From the NCBI RefSeq assembly GCF_003605365.2, contig NZ_QYTU02000008.1, positions 31,829-95,828 on the forward strand: a stretch of DNA of 64,000 nt, given 5' to 3'. The notes below the pieces were generated by a model. The model saw nothing but the letters and a program-made list of their open reading frames with translations, ran no database searches and was not told the origin of the DNA. The stretch's first letter is position 1. Every line of letters starts with the position of its first letter. Positions 35,872 to 45,739 of this stretch are shown one piece after another. Made by a program: the position numbers and the translations under genes. This DNA comes from Siminovitchia fortis. Its GTDB lineage: Bacteria; Bacillota; Bacilli; Bacillales; Bacillaceae_C.

Positions 35872-36783
35872 TTATTTACAATCCTGGAATTTCTCAACAC
35901 GAAGTCCGTTTCGGTCGGCTTCCATCAATTCAATGGAGTAATTTGGCAGTACTGCCTGCATACCCTTCACGATTGATTCCCCGGTTCCTTTTGGAGCAAA
36001 GGATATCATTGTCGGTCCTGCACCGCTTATCACTGTTCCGAATGCTCCCATTTCCCTTGCAGCCTGGCGGATCTCATCGTAGTTTGGAATCAACGAAGCA
36101 CGATAAGGCTCATGGAAGAGGTCGGCTTCCATCATTCTGCCGGCAAGCCCATAATCCCCTGATAGCAGTCCTGCAATCATGACATTCCCAATTCCGCTTG
36201 CAGCCGTTGCATCCGCTCGGCTGAACGTTTCAGGAAGAACTTTCCTGGCAGTTTCTGTCTTCAATTCGAAATTTGGAATATATAGGACAAGGTCCATGTT
36301 TAGATCGTCTGTTTGAAAATACTCCACTTTGTCTGTCCGCTTTGTTTCTGCCGTGACAATCAATCCGCCGAGCAGGGCCGGAGCGACATTATCCGGATGG
36401 CCTTCAAATTTTGTGGCCCATTCCAATTTTTCCTCCGGAGTTAATTCCAACTGGCAAAGCTGGTTGGCAAGTTCTATTCCGGCTACGACTGCTGAGGCGC
36501 TGCTTCCCATACCGCGGGCCAAAGGGATTTCACTTTCAACAACCACTTTACAAGGAGGAAGGACGGCTTCACATTCCGAAGCCATCCTTTCCGCCATTTG
36601 GTAAATAAAATGTTCTTGGGCTGCATCAGCAGGGGGGAGATGCTCTGAGCGGTGCTCAAATACCCATTCGTCACTTCTTTGAACGTGTAATGTCAAATAA
36701 CGGTTCAGTGCCATTCCGACAGAATCGAATCCCGGGCCGATATTTGCGGTGCTTGCCGGAACAGAGATAGTGAAGCCGTTCAT
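35872..36783 (-). CDS. thrB: Homoserine kinase
   Basis: This 303-residue GHMP-family kinase phosphorylates L-homoserine with ATP, the step before threonine synthase. The ATP-binding motif [20 protein letters not shown] lies near residue 88. The N-terminal [18 protein letters not shown] and the C-terminal [17 protein letters not shown] are family motifs. The start overlaps the thrC stop by 4 bp (ATGA), so it is the last gene of the hom-thrC-thrB operon. Confidence 0.95.
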   Translation of the reverse strand: MNGFTISVPASTANIGPGFDSVGMALNRYLTLHVQRSDEWVFEHRSEHLPPADAAQEHFIYQMAERMASECEAVLPPCKVVVESEIPLARGMGSSASAVVAGIELANQLCQLELTPEEKLEWATKFEGHPDNVAPALLGGLIVTAETKRTDKVEYFQTDDLNMDLVLYIPNFELKTETARKVLPETFSRADATAASGIGNVMIAGLLSGDYGLAGRMMEADLFHEPYRASLIPNYDEIRQAAREMGAFGTVISGAGPTMISFAPKGTGESIVKGMQAVLPNYSIELMEADRNGLRVEKFQDCK

Positions 36784-37841
36784 TCATTAACCACGCCTTT
36801 AATATAGTCTATAATGACATTTTCATCATTTGGAAGGACGACAGGATTGTACTCAATTTGAGATATGGCAGTTTGCGGGTCTTTCAGTCCGTTACCTGTC
36901 AATACAGCGACAACCTTGCTTCCTTTTTTGATGCTGCCGTTTTTCACCTGCTGAAGTACACCAGCAATAGATGCGCATGAACCAGGCTCGGCGAACACGC
37001 CTTCCTTACGTGCAATCAATTGGAATGCTTCTAGAATTTCTGCATCCGTTACAGACTCGATTTTACCTTCGGACTCATCTCTTGCTGCTGTCGCAAGGTT
37101 CCAGCTTGCAGGGTTTCCAATCCGGATGGCAGTTGCTACAGTTTCGGGATTTGCAATAGGCTCACCTTTCACAATCGCAGCTGCACCTTCCGCTTCGAAA
37201 CCGTACATCTTAGGAAGTCCTGTCTGCTTCTCTTCGTTATATTCCTTGAATCCTTTCCAATAAGCGCTGATGTTTCCGGCATTCCCTACAGGGATGGCCA
37301 AAACGTCCGGAGCAGCGCCAAGCTGGTCGCAAATTTCAAACGCAGCTGTTTTCTGCCCTTCAATCCGGTAAGGATTGACAGAGTTTACAAGAGTAACAGG
37401 TGCTGTCTCACTGATTTTACGGACCATTGCCAAGGCTTCATCAAAGTTGCCTTCTATTTCAACGATTTCTGCTCCGTACATTATTGCCTGCGCCAATTTG
37501 CCAAGTGCGACCTTTCCGTTCGGAATAACGATGATCGCCCTGATTCCGGCTTTGGCGGCATAAGCCGCAGCAGCAGCAGATGTATTTCCTGTTGAGGCGC
37601 AAATGATCGATTTGCTGCCATCCTCAACAGCTTTTGCCACAGCCATGACCATTCCGCGGTCTTTAAATGAGCCGGTAGGGTTGGCTCCTTCCACTTTTGC
37701 GTACAATTCAATTCCCAGGTCTTTAGATAAATGGGCCAGATGTACTAAAGGTGTGTTACCTTCCTGAAGTGTTAATCTTGGTGTTTTTTCTGTCACAGGC
37801 AAATAAGGTTGATAATGCGAGATCAGGCCCGGCCAGTTCAT
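36780..37841 (-). CDS. thrC: Threonine synthase
   Basis: This 353-residue PLP enzyme converts O-phosphohomoserine to threonine. It carries the PLP lysine in [15 protein letters not shown], the phosphate-binding and nucleotide-like [19 protein letters not shown] and [15 protein letters not shown], the usual order for the short bacterial form. The start overlaps the hom stop (ATGA) and the stop overlaps the thrB start, giving tight translational coupling. Confidence 0.95.
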   Translation of the reverse strand: MNWPGLISHYQPYLPVTEKTPRLTLQEGNTPLVHLAHLSKDLGIELYAKVEGANPTGSFKDRGMVMAVAKAVEDGSKSIICASTGNTSAAAAAYAAKAGIRAIIVIPNGKVALGKLAQAIMYGAEIVEIEGNFDEALAMVRKISETAPVTLVNSVNPYRIEGQKTAAFEICDQLGAAPDVLAIPVGNAGNISAYWKGFKEYNEEKQTGLPKMYGFEAEGAAAIVKGEPIANPETVATAIRIGNPASWNLATAARDESEGKIESVTDAEILEAFQLIARKEGVFAEPGSCASIAGVLQQVKNGSIKKGSKVVAVLTGNGLKDPQTAISQIEYNPVVLPNDENVIIDYIKGVVNE

Positions 37842-39142
37842 TTTTCTCCATTCCCCTCTACACGATAATAACTGATTACGTCTTTTACAACGGACAAATC
37901 CCTAAGCTTCATTAAGGCCTCTTGGAAGTTTTCCAAGGAAACTGTATGTGTAACAATGATGATTTCAGCCAGTTCCCCTTTATTGAGCGGAGTTTGCAGG
38001 ATTTTTTCAAAACTGATACCCAACTCGTTGAACAAAGTAGTGATTTGTGAAAATGCTCCAACTTCGTCAGCCAAATGAAGCCTGAAATAGAATTGTCCAA
38101 AACGCTCCTTAGGAGATTTTAACACACTTTCATATCTTGGGGCTACAGCGCTTTTTCCATTCACGCCAAGAAGCAGGTTTTTAATGACGGCAACAACGTC
38201 AGCCATGACGGCAGTGGCTGTCGGCAGGCTTCCTGCACCCGGTCCGTAGAACATTGTTTCACCGACTGCTTCACCTTGCACATAAATGGCGTTATACTCA
38301 TTTTTGACAGAGGAGAGCGGATGGCTCTTGGATAAAAATGTCGGCTGGACGCTCACTTCCACTTTATGGTCGTCGACTTGGGCAAATCCGATCAGCTTCA
38401 TGGAATAACCAAGTTTTTGCCCATAATGCAGGTCTTCAAGGGATAGCTTGCTGATACCTTCCACTTCCACATCATCAAGAGCAACGCTTGTGGAAAAGGC
38501 GAGTCTTGCAAGGATTGCCATTTTTCTGGCAGCATCCAGCCCTTCAACGTCAGCAGTAGGGTCCGCTTCGGCAAATCCGAGTTCCTGCGCCTTTTTCAGG
38601 GCATTTTCATAGGACTGACCTTCCTCTTCCATTTTTGTTAAAATATAATTAGTTGTACCGTTGACGATCCCCATCACTTTTTTCAGGCGGTCGGATACCA
38701 AACCTTCGGTCAATCCACGCAAAATAGGGATACCGCCGCCGACACTCGCTTCGTAAAACAGGTCAACGCCGTTTTCAACAGCCGCTTTTTGCAATTCGGG
38801 CCCATGGAGTGCAATCAGATCCTTATTAGCCGTAACGACATGTTTTTTCGCCTGGATTGCTTTTGTTATATGTTCTCTGGCTTCTTCAATTCCGCCCATC
38901 ACTTCAACGACAAGATCGATTTCTGGGTCTTGAAGCACATCATCCGGGTTGGAGGTGAGGAATGTCTGGCCAATTTGAATGTCTCTTTCTTTCTCTGTGT
39001 TCCGTACAAGAATGCTTTTTACTTTGACACCGCAGCCGAGTTGGTGAACCAGCTCATCCTGGTGGTTTTCAACCAGCTGTACTACACCGGAACCAACAGT
39101 TCCCAAACCTAATAATCCGATAGATACATAGTCTTTCTTCAT
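37838..39142 (-). CDS. hom: Homoserine dehydrogenase
   Basis: This 434-residue enzyme reduces aspartate semialdehyde to homoserine. It has the N-terminal NAD(P) motif [13 protein letters not shown], the catalytic core [37 protein letters not shown] and [16 protein letters not shown], and a C-terminal ACT domain ([18 protein letters not shown]) for threonine feedback. The start at 39142 follows AAAGGTGAGGAA; a longer in-frame ATG at 39181 has no such site. It is the first gene of the threonine operon. I found no T-box upstream. Confidence 0.94.
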   Translation of the reverse strand: MKKDYVSIGLLGLGTVGSGVVQLVENHQDELVHQLGCGVKVKSILVRNTEKERDIQIGQTFLTSNPDDVLQDPEIDLVVEVMGGIEEAREHITKAIQAKKHVVTANKDLIALHGPELQKAAVENGVDLFYEASVGGGIPILRGLTEGLVSDRLKKVMGIVNGTTNYILTKMEEEGQSYENALKKAQELGFAEADPTADVEGLDAARKMAILARLAFSTSVALDDVEVEGISKLSLEDLHYGQKLGYSMKLIGFAQVDDHKVEVSVQPTFLSKSHPLSSVKNEYNAIYVQGEAVGETMFYGPGAGSLPTATAVMADVVAVIKNLLLGVNGKSAVAPRYESVLKSPKERFGQFYFRLHLADEVGAFSQITTLFNELGISFEKILQTPLNKGELAEIIIVTHTVSLENFQEALMKLRDLSVVKDVISYYRVEGNGEK

Positions 39143-39338
39143 TAAAAATTCCTCACCTTTCTGTCTGTCTATAAAGTACATTTGTTTTTATATAGTAGAC
39201 ATTTAAGTTTTAAAAGTCAAGGTGTTTTTTTAATGCTTTTAGCTTCTTTTGAACAGAATGTGTCAAAGGGAAAAGAGGAATTCAAATATTTTTCTCGAAA
39301 TAATATTTGTTAGATGGTAAAACATGAGGAGGAATCCG

Positions 39339-40307
39339 ATGATGCTGGAACCGACGAACAGCTCACCTGTCCTAAGAAAAAGGCCAGGCACTTGGAATAA
39401 AAAGAAAATCGCGTGGATTGCCGGAATCATTATCATTTTATTGGCCTTTTCCGCTTGTATCGGAGTTTCCGTATATGTCGGGACGAATTTGACAAAGCCT
39501 GCAAAAAAAGCGATTGAGGTACTGCCAAGCGATTATGAGATGGAATATAAAGATATTGAGTTTATGAGCAAGGATGAAAAGACGAAGCTTTCCGGATGGG
39601 TGCTCGAGCCGCCGGGCCCGGCGAAAATGAATGTTGTTTTCGCACATGGCTACAAAGGGAACCGCTATGAAGAGAATATTCCGTTCTTGCCGCTGGCCAG
39701 CAACCTGCTTGCTGACGGCTATCGTGTCATCATGTTCGATTTCCGCCATGCGGGAGAATCGGATGGGGAGATGACAACGGTCGGGGTAAAAGAAAAGCTT
39801 GATTTGCTTGGTGCCATTGACTGGACGGCCGAAAATTATGAAGAGCCTGTCGGGTTATTGGGTATTTCAATGGGGGCTGCCACTTCAATATTGGCCGCGG
39901 CTGACTCGGAAGATGTCATTGCTGTTGTTGCCGACAGTCCTTTCAGCGACCTGCACGACTATTTGAAGGTGAACATGCCGGTGTGGACTGGCTTGCCGAA
40001 CTTTCCGTTTACGCCTTTAATTTTGACCATCATACCAATGATGGCGGACATTGACCTTGATGAAGCAAGTCCCATCAGTGTATTGGACAGAGTAGCCCCG
40101 AGGCCGGTTCTTTTTATTCATAATAAAGGAGATGGGTCAATCCCTTATACGGAAAGCGAAATGATGGCGAAGAAGGATCCGGAGCATTTTACCTTATGGC
40201 TCACGGAAGGGGAGGGCCATGTCAAATCCTTTGAGCAGAATTCTGAGGAATATGTTGAAAAGGTGAAGGGGTTTTTTGACGGAGCGCTGGCAGAAGTGAA
40301 AAAATAA
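39339..40307 (+). CDS. Membrane-anchored alpha/beta hydrolase (YqkD-like)
   Basis: This protein of about 322 residues has one N-terminal membrane helix (IAWIAGIIIILLAFSACIGVS) and an outside alpha/beta-hydrolase domain. It contains VVFAHGYKGNRYEE (oxyanion region), the nucleophile elbow LLGISMGAATS (GxSxG), Asp in FIHNKGDGSIP and the catalytic His in EGEGHVKSFEQ. It resembles B. subtilis YqkD and related hydrolases of unknown substrate. ATG at 39339 follows GAGGAGGAATCC, where the upstream in-frame ATG at 39324 lies inside the ribosome site. Confidence 0.85.
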   Translation: MMLEPTNSSPVLRKRPGTWNKKKIAWIAGIIIILLAFSACIGVSVYVGTNLTKPAKKAIEVLPSDYEMEYKDIEFMSKDEKTKLSGWVLEPPGPAKMNVVFAHGYKGNRYEENIPFLPLASNLLADGYRVIMFDFRHAGESDGEMTTVGVKEKLDLLGAIDWTAENYEEPVGLLGISMGAATSILAAADSEDVIAVVADSPFSDLHDYLKVNMPVWTGLPNFPFTPLILTIIPMMADIDLDEASPISVLDRVAPRPVLFIHNKGDGSIPYTESEMMAKKDPEHFTLWLTEGEGHVKSFEQNSEEYVEKVKGFFDGALAEVKK

Positions 40308-40315
40308 AGAAATGA

Positions 40316-40597
40316 GTGAACATATTGGAAGAGCAGGCAAGGGAATTAAGGCGAATTCGGATTACGTTAATTTTTTTGGTGATTGTCACGCTTATTAGCG
40401 GGGGCAATTCGGATGTCAGTGTGGACTATCTTGGTGATGACAATGAAATGGAGATTTCACAGCAAAATGTCGTTCCATTGGGAGATGGCCGTTTCGGCGT
40501 AATTGAATATAACTATTTGGAAATATACGAGTATGATTCTGAACATAATAAAGTAAAGAAAGTGAAAGAAGTTTCACTCGATGAATTAAATGAATGA
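40316..40597 (+). CDS. Small hypothetical membrane-anchored protein
   Basis: This 93-residue protein has a charged N terminus, one hydrophobic helix (ITLIFLVIVTLIS) and an acidic extracytoplasmic tail (YLGDDNEMEISQQ, YEYDSEHNKVKKVKEV). The GTG at 40316 lies 8 bp after the hydrolase stop and 22 bp before the glycosylase gene, so it appears to be the middle gene of a three-gene transcript. The ribosome site is weak (AAAGAAATGA). I do not recognise the family. Confidence 0.55.
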   Translation: MNILEEQARELRRIRITLIFLVIVTLISGGNSDVSVDYLGDDNEMEISQQNVVPLGDGRFGVIEYNYLEIYEYDSEHNKVKKVKEVSLDELNE

Positions 40598-40619
40598 TTG
40601 CGGAGCGGGTGTTTAGACA

Positions 40620-41216
40620 GTGAGTGAAAACATTTCAATAGAACCACTGAACGAAAAGTTTTTTCAACAGCCGACGCTCGAACTGGCCCGGTCGCTTCTG
40701 GGCTGCCTGCTTGTGAAAGAGACGGAGGAGGGGCTCACCGCAGGCTATATAGTGGAAACGGAAAGCTATAGGGGACCGCATGACCGTGCTGCACATAGCT
40801 TCGGAAACAGAAGGACGAAGCGGACGGAAATCATGTTTGGGCAGGCGGGACTTGTTTATACTTATACGATGCATACGCATTGCCTGATCAATGTGGTTAG
40901 TGCAGGTGTTGATGAACCCGAAGCCGTTCTGATCCGTGCGTTGGAACCTTCTAAAGGGATTGAGTTGATGAAGCGGAGGCGTCCAGTCGACCAAATGAAA
41001 AATTTGACGAACGGCCCCGGAAAATTGACCAAAGCGATGGGGATTACAATGGAAGATTACGGACGAAAATTTTTCGAGCGGCCGCTGTTCATCAGTGAAG
41101 GAATTTCCCCTGATGAGATTGAACAGGGAACAAGGATCGGGATTCAGAATACGGGCGAGGCGCGTTTTTATCCGTGGCGTTTTTGGATTAAGGGAAATCA
41201 ATATGTATCAAAGTAA
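40620..41216 (+). CDS. 3-methyladenine DNA glycosylase (AAG/MPG type)
   Basis: This 198-residue base-excision repair enzyme removes alkylated or deaminated purines. Family motifs are LARSLLGCLLVKE, YIVETESYRGPHDRAAHSFG (catalytic Glu in ETE), MFGQAGLVYTYTMHTHCLIN (Tyr intercalating loop) and LTNGPGKLTKAMGI. Size and order fit the YxlJ-type bacterial AAG. GTG at 40620 follows GAGCGGGTG. A terminator comes directly after the stop. Confidence 0.92.
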   Translation: MSENISIEPLNEKFFQQPTLELARSLLGCLLVKETEEGLTAGYIVETESYRGPHDRAAHSFGNRRTKRTEIMFGQAGLVYTYTMHTHCLINVVSAGVDEPEAVLIRALEPSKGIELMKRRRPVDQMKNLTNGPGKLTKAMGITMEDYGRKFFERPLFISEGISPDEIEQGTRIGIQNTGEARFYPWRFWIKGNQYVSK

Positions 41217-41247
41217 AAGAACTTCCAATTTTGGAGGTTCTTTTTGT
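41216..41247 (+). terminator. Intrinsic terminator of the glycosylase gene
   Basis: AAAAGAACTTCC and GGAGGTTCTTTTT form the stem, beginning at the stop codon. Confidence 0.85.
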
Positions 41248-41310
41248 ATGAAAAAAAACGCTTGGATTAGAAAGTGAGCAAGATGATCTAAAACGCGGCT
41301 GGCTCAAATG

Positions 41311-41586
41311 TCGGTAACTGGGCGCAGTCTCCAGTTGCCCGCGCAAGGGGTTTATCGCCGACCGCGGTAACTGGGCGTCGTCTCCAATGCCCGCGCAAGG
41401 GATTTATCGCCGACCGCGGTAACTGGGCGTCGTCTCCAATGCCCGCGCAAGGGATTTATCGCCGACCGCGGTAACTGGGCGTCGTCTCCAATGCCCGCGC
41501 AAGGGATTTATCGCCGACCGCGGTAACTGGGCGTCGTCTCCAGTGCCCGCGCAATAGGCTTATCACCGACCGCGGTCACTGCGCAG
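41311..41586. repeat. Tandem array C: five 52-bp GC-rich repeats
   Basis: The core GCCCGCGCAA recurs at 41337, 41389, 41441, 41493 and 41545, exactly 52 bp apart. Each unit carries CCGCG...CGCGG and a junction stem; in the first unit the junction pairs AACTGG with CCAGTT, in array A CACTGG with CCAGTG, a compensatory change. The last unit (GCAATAGGC, then CGCGGTCACTG) is nearly array A's unit, so A and C are one family. It lies in a 490-bp gap before a promoter. Confidence 0.92.
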
Positions 41587-41710
41587 GAAAGATGCACGCA
41601 ACCGCTGTGCTGCTCCAAAACCCGTCTGCCCCAACTAAAACGACTTACGTTCGATGACGTGAATCCGCACAATAAATTCCTCCCACACCAGCCTTTTTTC
41701 AAAAATAGGT

Positions 41711-41754
41711 TTGACATGTATGTTTGTATTAGTGTACTATCTAATTAATACACT
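41711..41754 (+). promoter_or_regulatory. Promoter and GntR-type operator of the YtrA-like operon
   Basis: TTGACA (41711) and TACTAT (41735) are spaced 18 bp. The palindrome AGTGTA...TACACT (41731-41754) covers the -10 box. This is the expected layout for autorepression by the GntR-family regulator encoded as second gene of the operon. Confidence 0.75.
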
Positions 41755-41783
41755 GGTACAAAAAGCAAACGGAGGGAAATATA

Positions 41784-42566
41784 ATGAGGGCATTTATAGG
41801 ATTATTGAGAAAAGACTTGACCATTATAAGGAACTGGTATCTGACATGGTTTGCTTTCATGCTTGTAGGGATGGTTGGAATATATGTTTTTTCCGTCTAT
41901 GTTTCTGAACCGAGCATTCCTGTCCCATTCCTTGTGATGATGGCCAGTTTGCATCTGCTCTTGGCACCACTGACGATGCTGACGGCTCTTAATTTGGAGG
42001 GCAAGACACAATTATGGCTCTATAACCCGCAGAGCAGCGCGAAACTGCTGCTGTCAAAACTCAGTGCAGCCGCTGTTATTCAGTTGCTTGCGCAATTTTT
42101 CATTTTGCTGTATGCCTTCTTTGTCATGAAAATCCTGCTTGCTAACGGCCTGATTGACAGCTACAACAGTTTTCTTCCTGTAAAGCAAGGGCTTTTCATG
42201 CAACTCGGAATTTTTGCGGTTGCCATATATTTTTCGGTATGGGTTATTTTCCTTTGGACGCTTTATCACTTGCTCGGCAAATATCCGGCCATTAAAAATT
42301 TCCGCTGGCTTGCAGTCCTTCTTGTCTGGTTCGCATTCGGATTTCTGGAAACCCTACTATCCAAGACGAAGCTGTTTAAAAAAGAAATGTTTTTCTCTGT
42401 CAACATCAATATTTCACCCAAAATGGACTATGGGACGCACAACAGCTGGAATATCGTCTATACCGATGCTCACATTCCGCTGCTAATAATCGGTCTGTAC
42501 GCTGTTGTGGCGATCATCGTTTTCCTCTTATCCAGCTGGCTTCTTGACAGGAAAGTCGAGGTGTAA
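41784..42566 (+). CDS. ABC-2-type permease-like membrane protein
   Basis: This 260-residue protein has about six membrane helices (WFAFMLVGMVGIYVFSVYV, LVMMASLHLLLAPLTMLTAL, IQLLAQFFILLYAFF and others) and ends with a helix and basic tail (LLSSWLLDRKVEV). It resembles the YtrC/YtrD-type permeases of the B. subtilis ytr operon, which responds to cell-wall antibiotics. It is the first gene after the operator and is 2 bp from the GntR gene. ATG follows GGAGGGAAATATA. It probably pairs with the ATPase at 42939. Confidence 0.75.
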   Translation: MRAFIGLLRKDLTIIRNWYLTWFAFMLVGMVGIYVFSVYVSEPSIPVPFLVMMASLHLLLAPLTMLTALNLEGKTQLWLYNPQSSAKLLLSKLSAAAVIQLLAQFFILLYAFFVMKILLANGLIDSYNSFLPVKQGLFMQLGIFAVAIYFSVWVIFLWTLYHLLGKYPAIKNFRWLAVLLVWFAFGFLETLLSKTKLFKKEMFFSVNINISPKMDYGTHNSWNIVYTDAHIPLLIIGLYAVVAIIVFLLSSWLLDRKVEV

Positions 42567-42568
42567 TC

Positions 42569-42949
42569 ATGGCAAAAGATTTTGAAGCATCCAAACCCAT
42601 TTATATACAGATCACTGAAAAGATTTTTCAAAGGATTATTCGCGGTGAATTAAAGCCTGGGGAAAAATTGCCTTCCGTAAGGGAAATGGCTGTACAGTCG
42701 GGTGTCAACCCAAATACGGTACAAAGGTCATATGCGGAAATGGAAAGGATGGGTGTTGTGGAGACAAAGCGCGGGCAGGGAACATTTGTCATTGAGAGGG
42801 AAAGTATCGTGGATGAATTGAAGCACTCCATGCAAATAGAAGTGATCGGCCAATTTGTAAAAAGCATGGAAGAATTGGGATTTACGAAACAGCAAATGGT
42901 GAGCGGATTGAAAAATTTCTTGGAAGAAGGTGAACAGGGTGAGCATTGA
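42569..42949 (+). CDS. GntR-family regulator (YtrA subfamily)
   Basis: This 126-residue short GntR protein has a winged helix-turn-helix at the N terminus ([47 protein letters not shown]). It has only a ~50-residue helical tail, typical of the YtrA subfamily that represses its own ABC-transporter operon. The palindrome at 41731-41754 is the likely binding site. Its stop overlaps the next gene's start region. Confidence 0.9.
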   Translation: MAKDFEASKPIYIQITEKIFQRIIRGELKPGEKLPSVREMAVQSGVNPNTVQRSYAEMERMGVVETKRGQGTFVIERESIVDELKHSMQIEVIGQFVKSMEELGFTKQQMVSGLKNFLEEGEQGEH

Positions 42950-43649
42950 GTTAAACGGCGTCACGAAAAAGTATGGGAAAGAAAAGGCTTTGAACAACGT
43001 TACATTGCATTTTGAGTCCGGTAAAATTTACGGACTGCTCGGCCCGAACGGCAGTGGAAAGTCCACCACCCTGAAATTGATCACGGGCTTGGTCTATCCA
43101 AACAGCGGAACTGTTTCAGTTTTACAGGAAAAAGTGACGAGAAGGATCAGTAAACATGTTGCATACTTGACGGAACTGGACATGTTCTACGATTCTTTTA
43201 CCGGAGGAAAAATGATTGATTTCTATGACTCTCAATTTCCTGACTTTGACAGGGAAAAGGCCTTTCAGCTTCTTCAGGAGATGGAGCTTTCAGCGGATAA
43301 GAAAATTAAACAGCTTTCCAAAGGGAACAGGGGAAGATTGAAGCTTGTGCTGACATTGGCGAGGGATGTTCCTGTTGTATTGCTTGATGAACCATTTTCC
43401 GGCTTGGACCCCATGGTGAGAGATTCGATTGTCAAAAGCCTGCTGGCTTATATCAATTTTGAAAAACAGACAGTCATCATCGCCACCCACGAAATTGACG
43501 AGATCGAACCGATTATGGATGAGGTCGTTGCCATTTACAACGGAGATATTATCGGCCATAAAAATGTGGAAACCCTGCGCGAAGAACAAGGATTATCCGT
43601 CCTAGATTGGTTTAAATCAACAATGGCAAACAAGAGAAAGGAGGTGTAA
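42939..43649 (+). CDS. ABC transporter ATPase (YtrB-like)
   Basis: This ~236-residue ATPase has Walker [17 protein letters not shown]-loop region [11 protein letters not shown], signature [11 protein letters not shown] (a variant of LSGGQ), Walker [14 protein letters not shown] and switch ATHEIDE. GTG at 42939 has GAAGGTGA 5 bp upstream and overlaps the GntR stop. It probably works with the first-gene permease; the last base of its stop codon is the first base of the next ATPase gene. Confidence 0.9.
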   Translation: MSIELNGVTKKYGKEKALNNVTLHFESGKIYGLLGPNGSGKSTTLKLITGLVYPNSGTVSVLQEKVTRRISKHVAYLTELDMFYDSFTGGKMIDFYDSQFPDFDREKAFQLLQEMELSADKKIKQLSKGNRGRLKLVLTLARDVPVVLLDEPFSGLDPMVRDSIVKSLLAYINFEKQTVIIATHEIDEIEPIMDEVVAIYNGDIIGHKNVETLREEQGLSVLDWFKSTMANKRKEV

Positions 43650-44578
43650 TGGCGATGGGAGCAGTTGTTGAGCTTGAAAATGTGACGAAAACGATTAAGG
43701 GAAGAAAAATCATCGATAATCTAAGCTTTAGTGTAAATGCCGGGGAGGTGTTCGGTTTTTTAGGGCCGAACGGCGCAGGTAAAACAACAACAATCAGAAT
43801 GATCGTCGGACTGATCGGCATGACGTCTGGAGAAATAAAAATCTGCGCCAGCAGCGTCAGGAAAGAATACGAGAACGCTATCAGCCATGTAGGGGCCATC
43901 GTTGAAAATCCTGAACTGTATAAATTTTTGTCCGGCTATCAGAACCTTCAGCAGGCCGCACGCTTAAGCAAAGGAGTAACGAAAGAAAAAATTGACGAGA
44001 TTGCTGCGCTTGTCGGATTGACGGATAGAATACATGACAAAGTCAAAACTTATTCCTTGGGTATGAGGCAAAGATTAGGGATTGCCCAAAGCCTCCTGCA
44101 TGACCCGAAAATCCTCATTCTGGATGAGCCGACCAACGGACTCGATCCTGCCGGAATCAGAGAGATCAGGGACTATTTAAGAAGATTGGCCGAAAAAAAG
44201 AATCTGGCCATTATCGTATCCAGCCATCTGCTGTCCGAAATGGAAATGATGTGCGACCGGATCGCCATTATACAAAAAGGAAAGCTTATCAACATTCAAA
44301 ATGTGTCAAGCGATGAGACGGAATCAGACAAAAAAACCTATTTCTGTGATGTGGATAACCGAAATAAGGCAATCAAAGTGTTATCCAAAAACGGCATCCA
44401 GGCTGTAAAGCATGATAAAGGCGTCCAGATCTATTTGGAAACAAGCGAGGTTCCGGATGCATTGCGTCTGCTCCTGGAGAATGATTTGCTTGTTTTTGAG
44501 ATGCGTCCTGTCAAGAAATCTCTTGAGGAAAAATTTTTGGAAATAACCAATCATTCGGAGGTGGCAGCCCATGTTTAA
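43649..44578 (+). CDS. ABC transporter ATPase (BcrA-like)
   Basis: This 309-residue ATPase has Walker A GFLGPNGAGKTTTIR, signature YSLGMRQRLGIA, Walker B ILILDEPTNGLDP and switch VSSHLLSEME. A C-terminal ~80-residue extension is typical of bacitracin-type (BcrA/YxlF) exporters. The ribosome site AAAGGAGGTGTA precedes two closely spaced ATGs (43649, 43655), either of which could be used. It overlaps the permease gene that follows, its probable partner. Confidence 0.92.
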   Translation: MAMGAVVELENVTKTIKGRKIIDNLSFSVNAGEVFGFLGPNGAGKTTTIRMIVGLIGMTSGEIKICASSVRKEYENAISHVGAIVENPELYKFLSGYQNLQQAARLSKGVTKEKIDEIAALVGLTDRIHDKVKTYSLGMRQRLGIAQSLLHDPKILILDEPTNGLDPAGIREIRDYLRRLAEKKNLAIIVSSHLLSEMEMMCDRIAIIQKGKLINIQNVSSDETESDKKTYFCDVDNRNKAIKVLSKNGIQAVKHDKGVQIYLETSEVPDALRLLLENDLLVFEMRPVKKSLEEKFLEITNHSEVAAHV

Positions 44579-45527
44579 TTTAGTTCGAAATGAATGGGAG
44601 AAGATTTTTAGGCAAAAAAGCACCTTTATCATGATTGGATTCCTCATTCTGATTGTATTTGTCAATGCCGGCATAACCAAATATCTTGAAGGAAAAGAAA
44701 GACCGTCAGGAAATAACTGGAAGCAGGAACTGATGGCGGAAAATGAATCGCTGAAGCAGGAGTCTGACGGCGTGCAAATCATGACTCCGTCCATGAAGGA
44801 ATTTATCCATAAACAGGTGGCTGTCAATGAATATCGGATAAAAAATGACCTGCCCCCAGTTTCCAAAAGCACAGTTTGGACATTCATCAATGATTCCGCT
44901 GGACTGATTCCTTTTGCCGGGTTGTTCGTGTTGATCATCGCCGCAGGAATTGTGGCCAACGAGTTTTCATGGGGAACCATCAAAGTACTGCTTGTAAAGC
45001 CGTATAAGCGATGGAAGATCCTGCTTTCCAAATATATTGCCGTCAATCTTTTCCTGCTGTTGATGCTCATTGTATTGTTTGTTTTTTCGGGGATTGCCGG
45101 AGCTGTACTATTCGGGACAGGGGAAGCGGCAGCAAATGTCCACCTGGCGTATGTAAACGGCCGGGTCGAGGAGCAAAGCCTGTTCTTGTATTTGATTAAA
45201 TCCTATGCGTTCAGCTCTTTAAGCATCTTTTTGCTTGTCGCCATGGCTTTTATGATATCGGCGGTGTTCAGAAGCAGCGCACTTGCAATAGGCCTTTCAG
45301 TATTCCTGCTTTTTACAGGGGGAACGATCACGAATTTGTTGGCGAGCAAATTTGAATGGGCCAAATACAGCCTGTTCGCAAATACAAACTTGATGCAATA
45401 TGTCGACGGATTGCCAATGGTCGAAAGTATGACGATGAAGTTTTCCGTAATAATTTTATTGATCTATTTTTCCTTATTTCACATCTCGGCATTTGCTTTT
45501 TTTACAAGGCGGGATATTGCGGCATAG
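44571..45527 (+). CDS. ABC-2-type permease (BcrB-like)
   Basis: This 318-residue protein has a first helix (STFIMIGFLILIVFVNAGI), a ~130-residue outside loop and about five further helices (LIPFAGLFVLIIAAGIVANEF, YIAVNLFLLLMLIVLFVF, SSALAIGLSVFLLFTGGTI and others), matching ABC-2 exporter permeases. The start overlaps the upstream ATPase by 8 bp. It closes the five-gene operon, which likely exports or detoxifies antimicrobial peptides or cell-wall antibiotics. Confidence 0.85.
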   Translation: MFNLVRNEWEKIFRQKSTFIMIGFLILIVFVNAGITKYLEGKERPSGNNWKQELMAENESLKQESDGVQIMTPSMKEFIHKQVAVNEYRIKNDLPPVSKSTVWTFINDSAGLIPFAGLFVLIIAAGIVANEFSWGTIKVLLVKPYKRWKILLSKYIAVNLFLLLMLIVLFVFSGIAGAVLFGTGEAAANVHLAYVNGRVEEQSLFLYLIKSYAFSSLSIFLLVAMAFMISAVFRSSALAIGLSVFLLFTGGTITNLLASKFEWAKYSLFANTNLMQYVDGLPMVESMTMKFSVIILLIYFSLFHISAFAFFTRRDIAA

Positions 45528-45739
45528 CCGTGTAAAGTGCAAAAATGAATCCATATTCCCGTTACGGATTATCTTCGGAAAATAATTTGATAGAATAATA
45601 ATATATTGGATATTCTCTCCCTTTTTGGTATATTAGTGTTGTAACGAAAAAGCAAATGAATTGCAATTGGCATCATAGAATGATAGAGGAGGCAATTGTT
45701 TGCTTACCGTTGCAAAAATACCAAAAAGGGGGAATTAGT

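Noticed and set aside
39143..39323. Threonine T-box or attenuator before hom
   Set aside because: No T-box core (GGGTGG-ACC) or terminator hairpin is seen in the leader.
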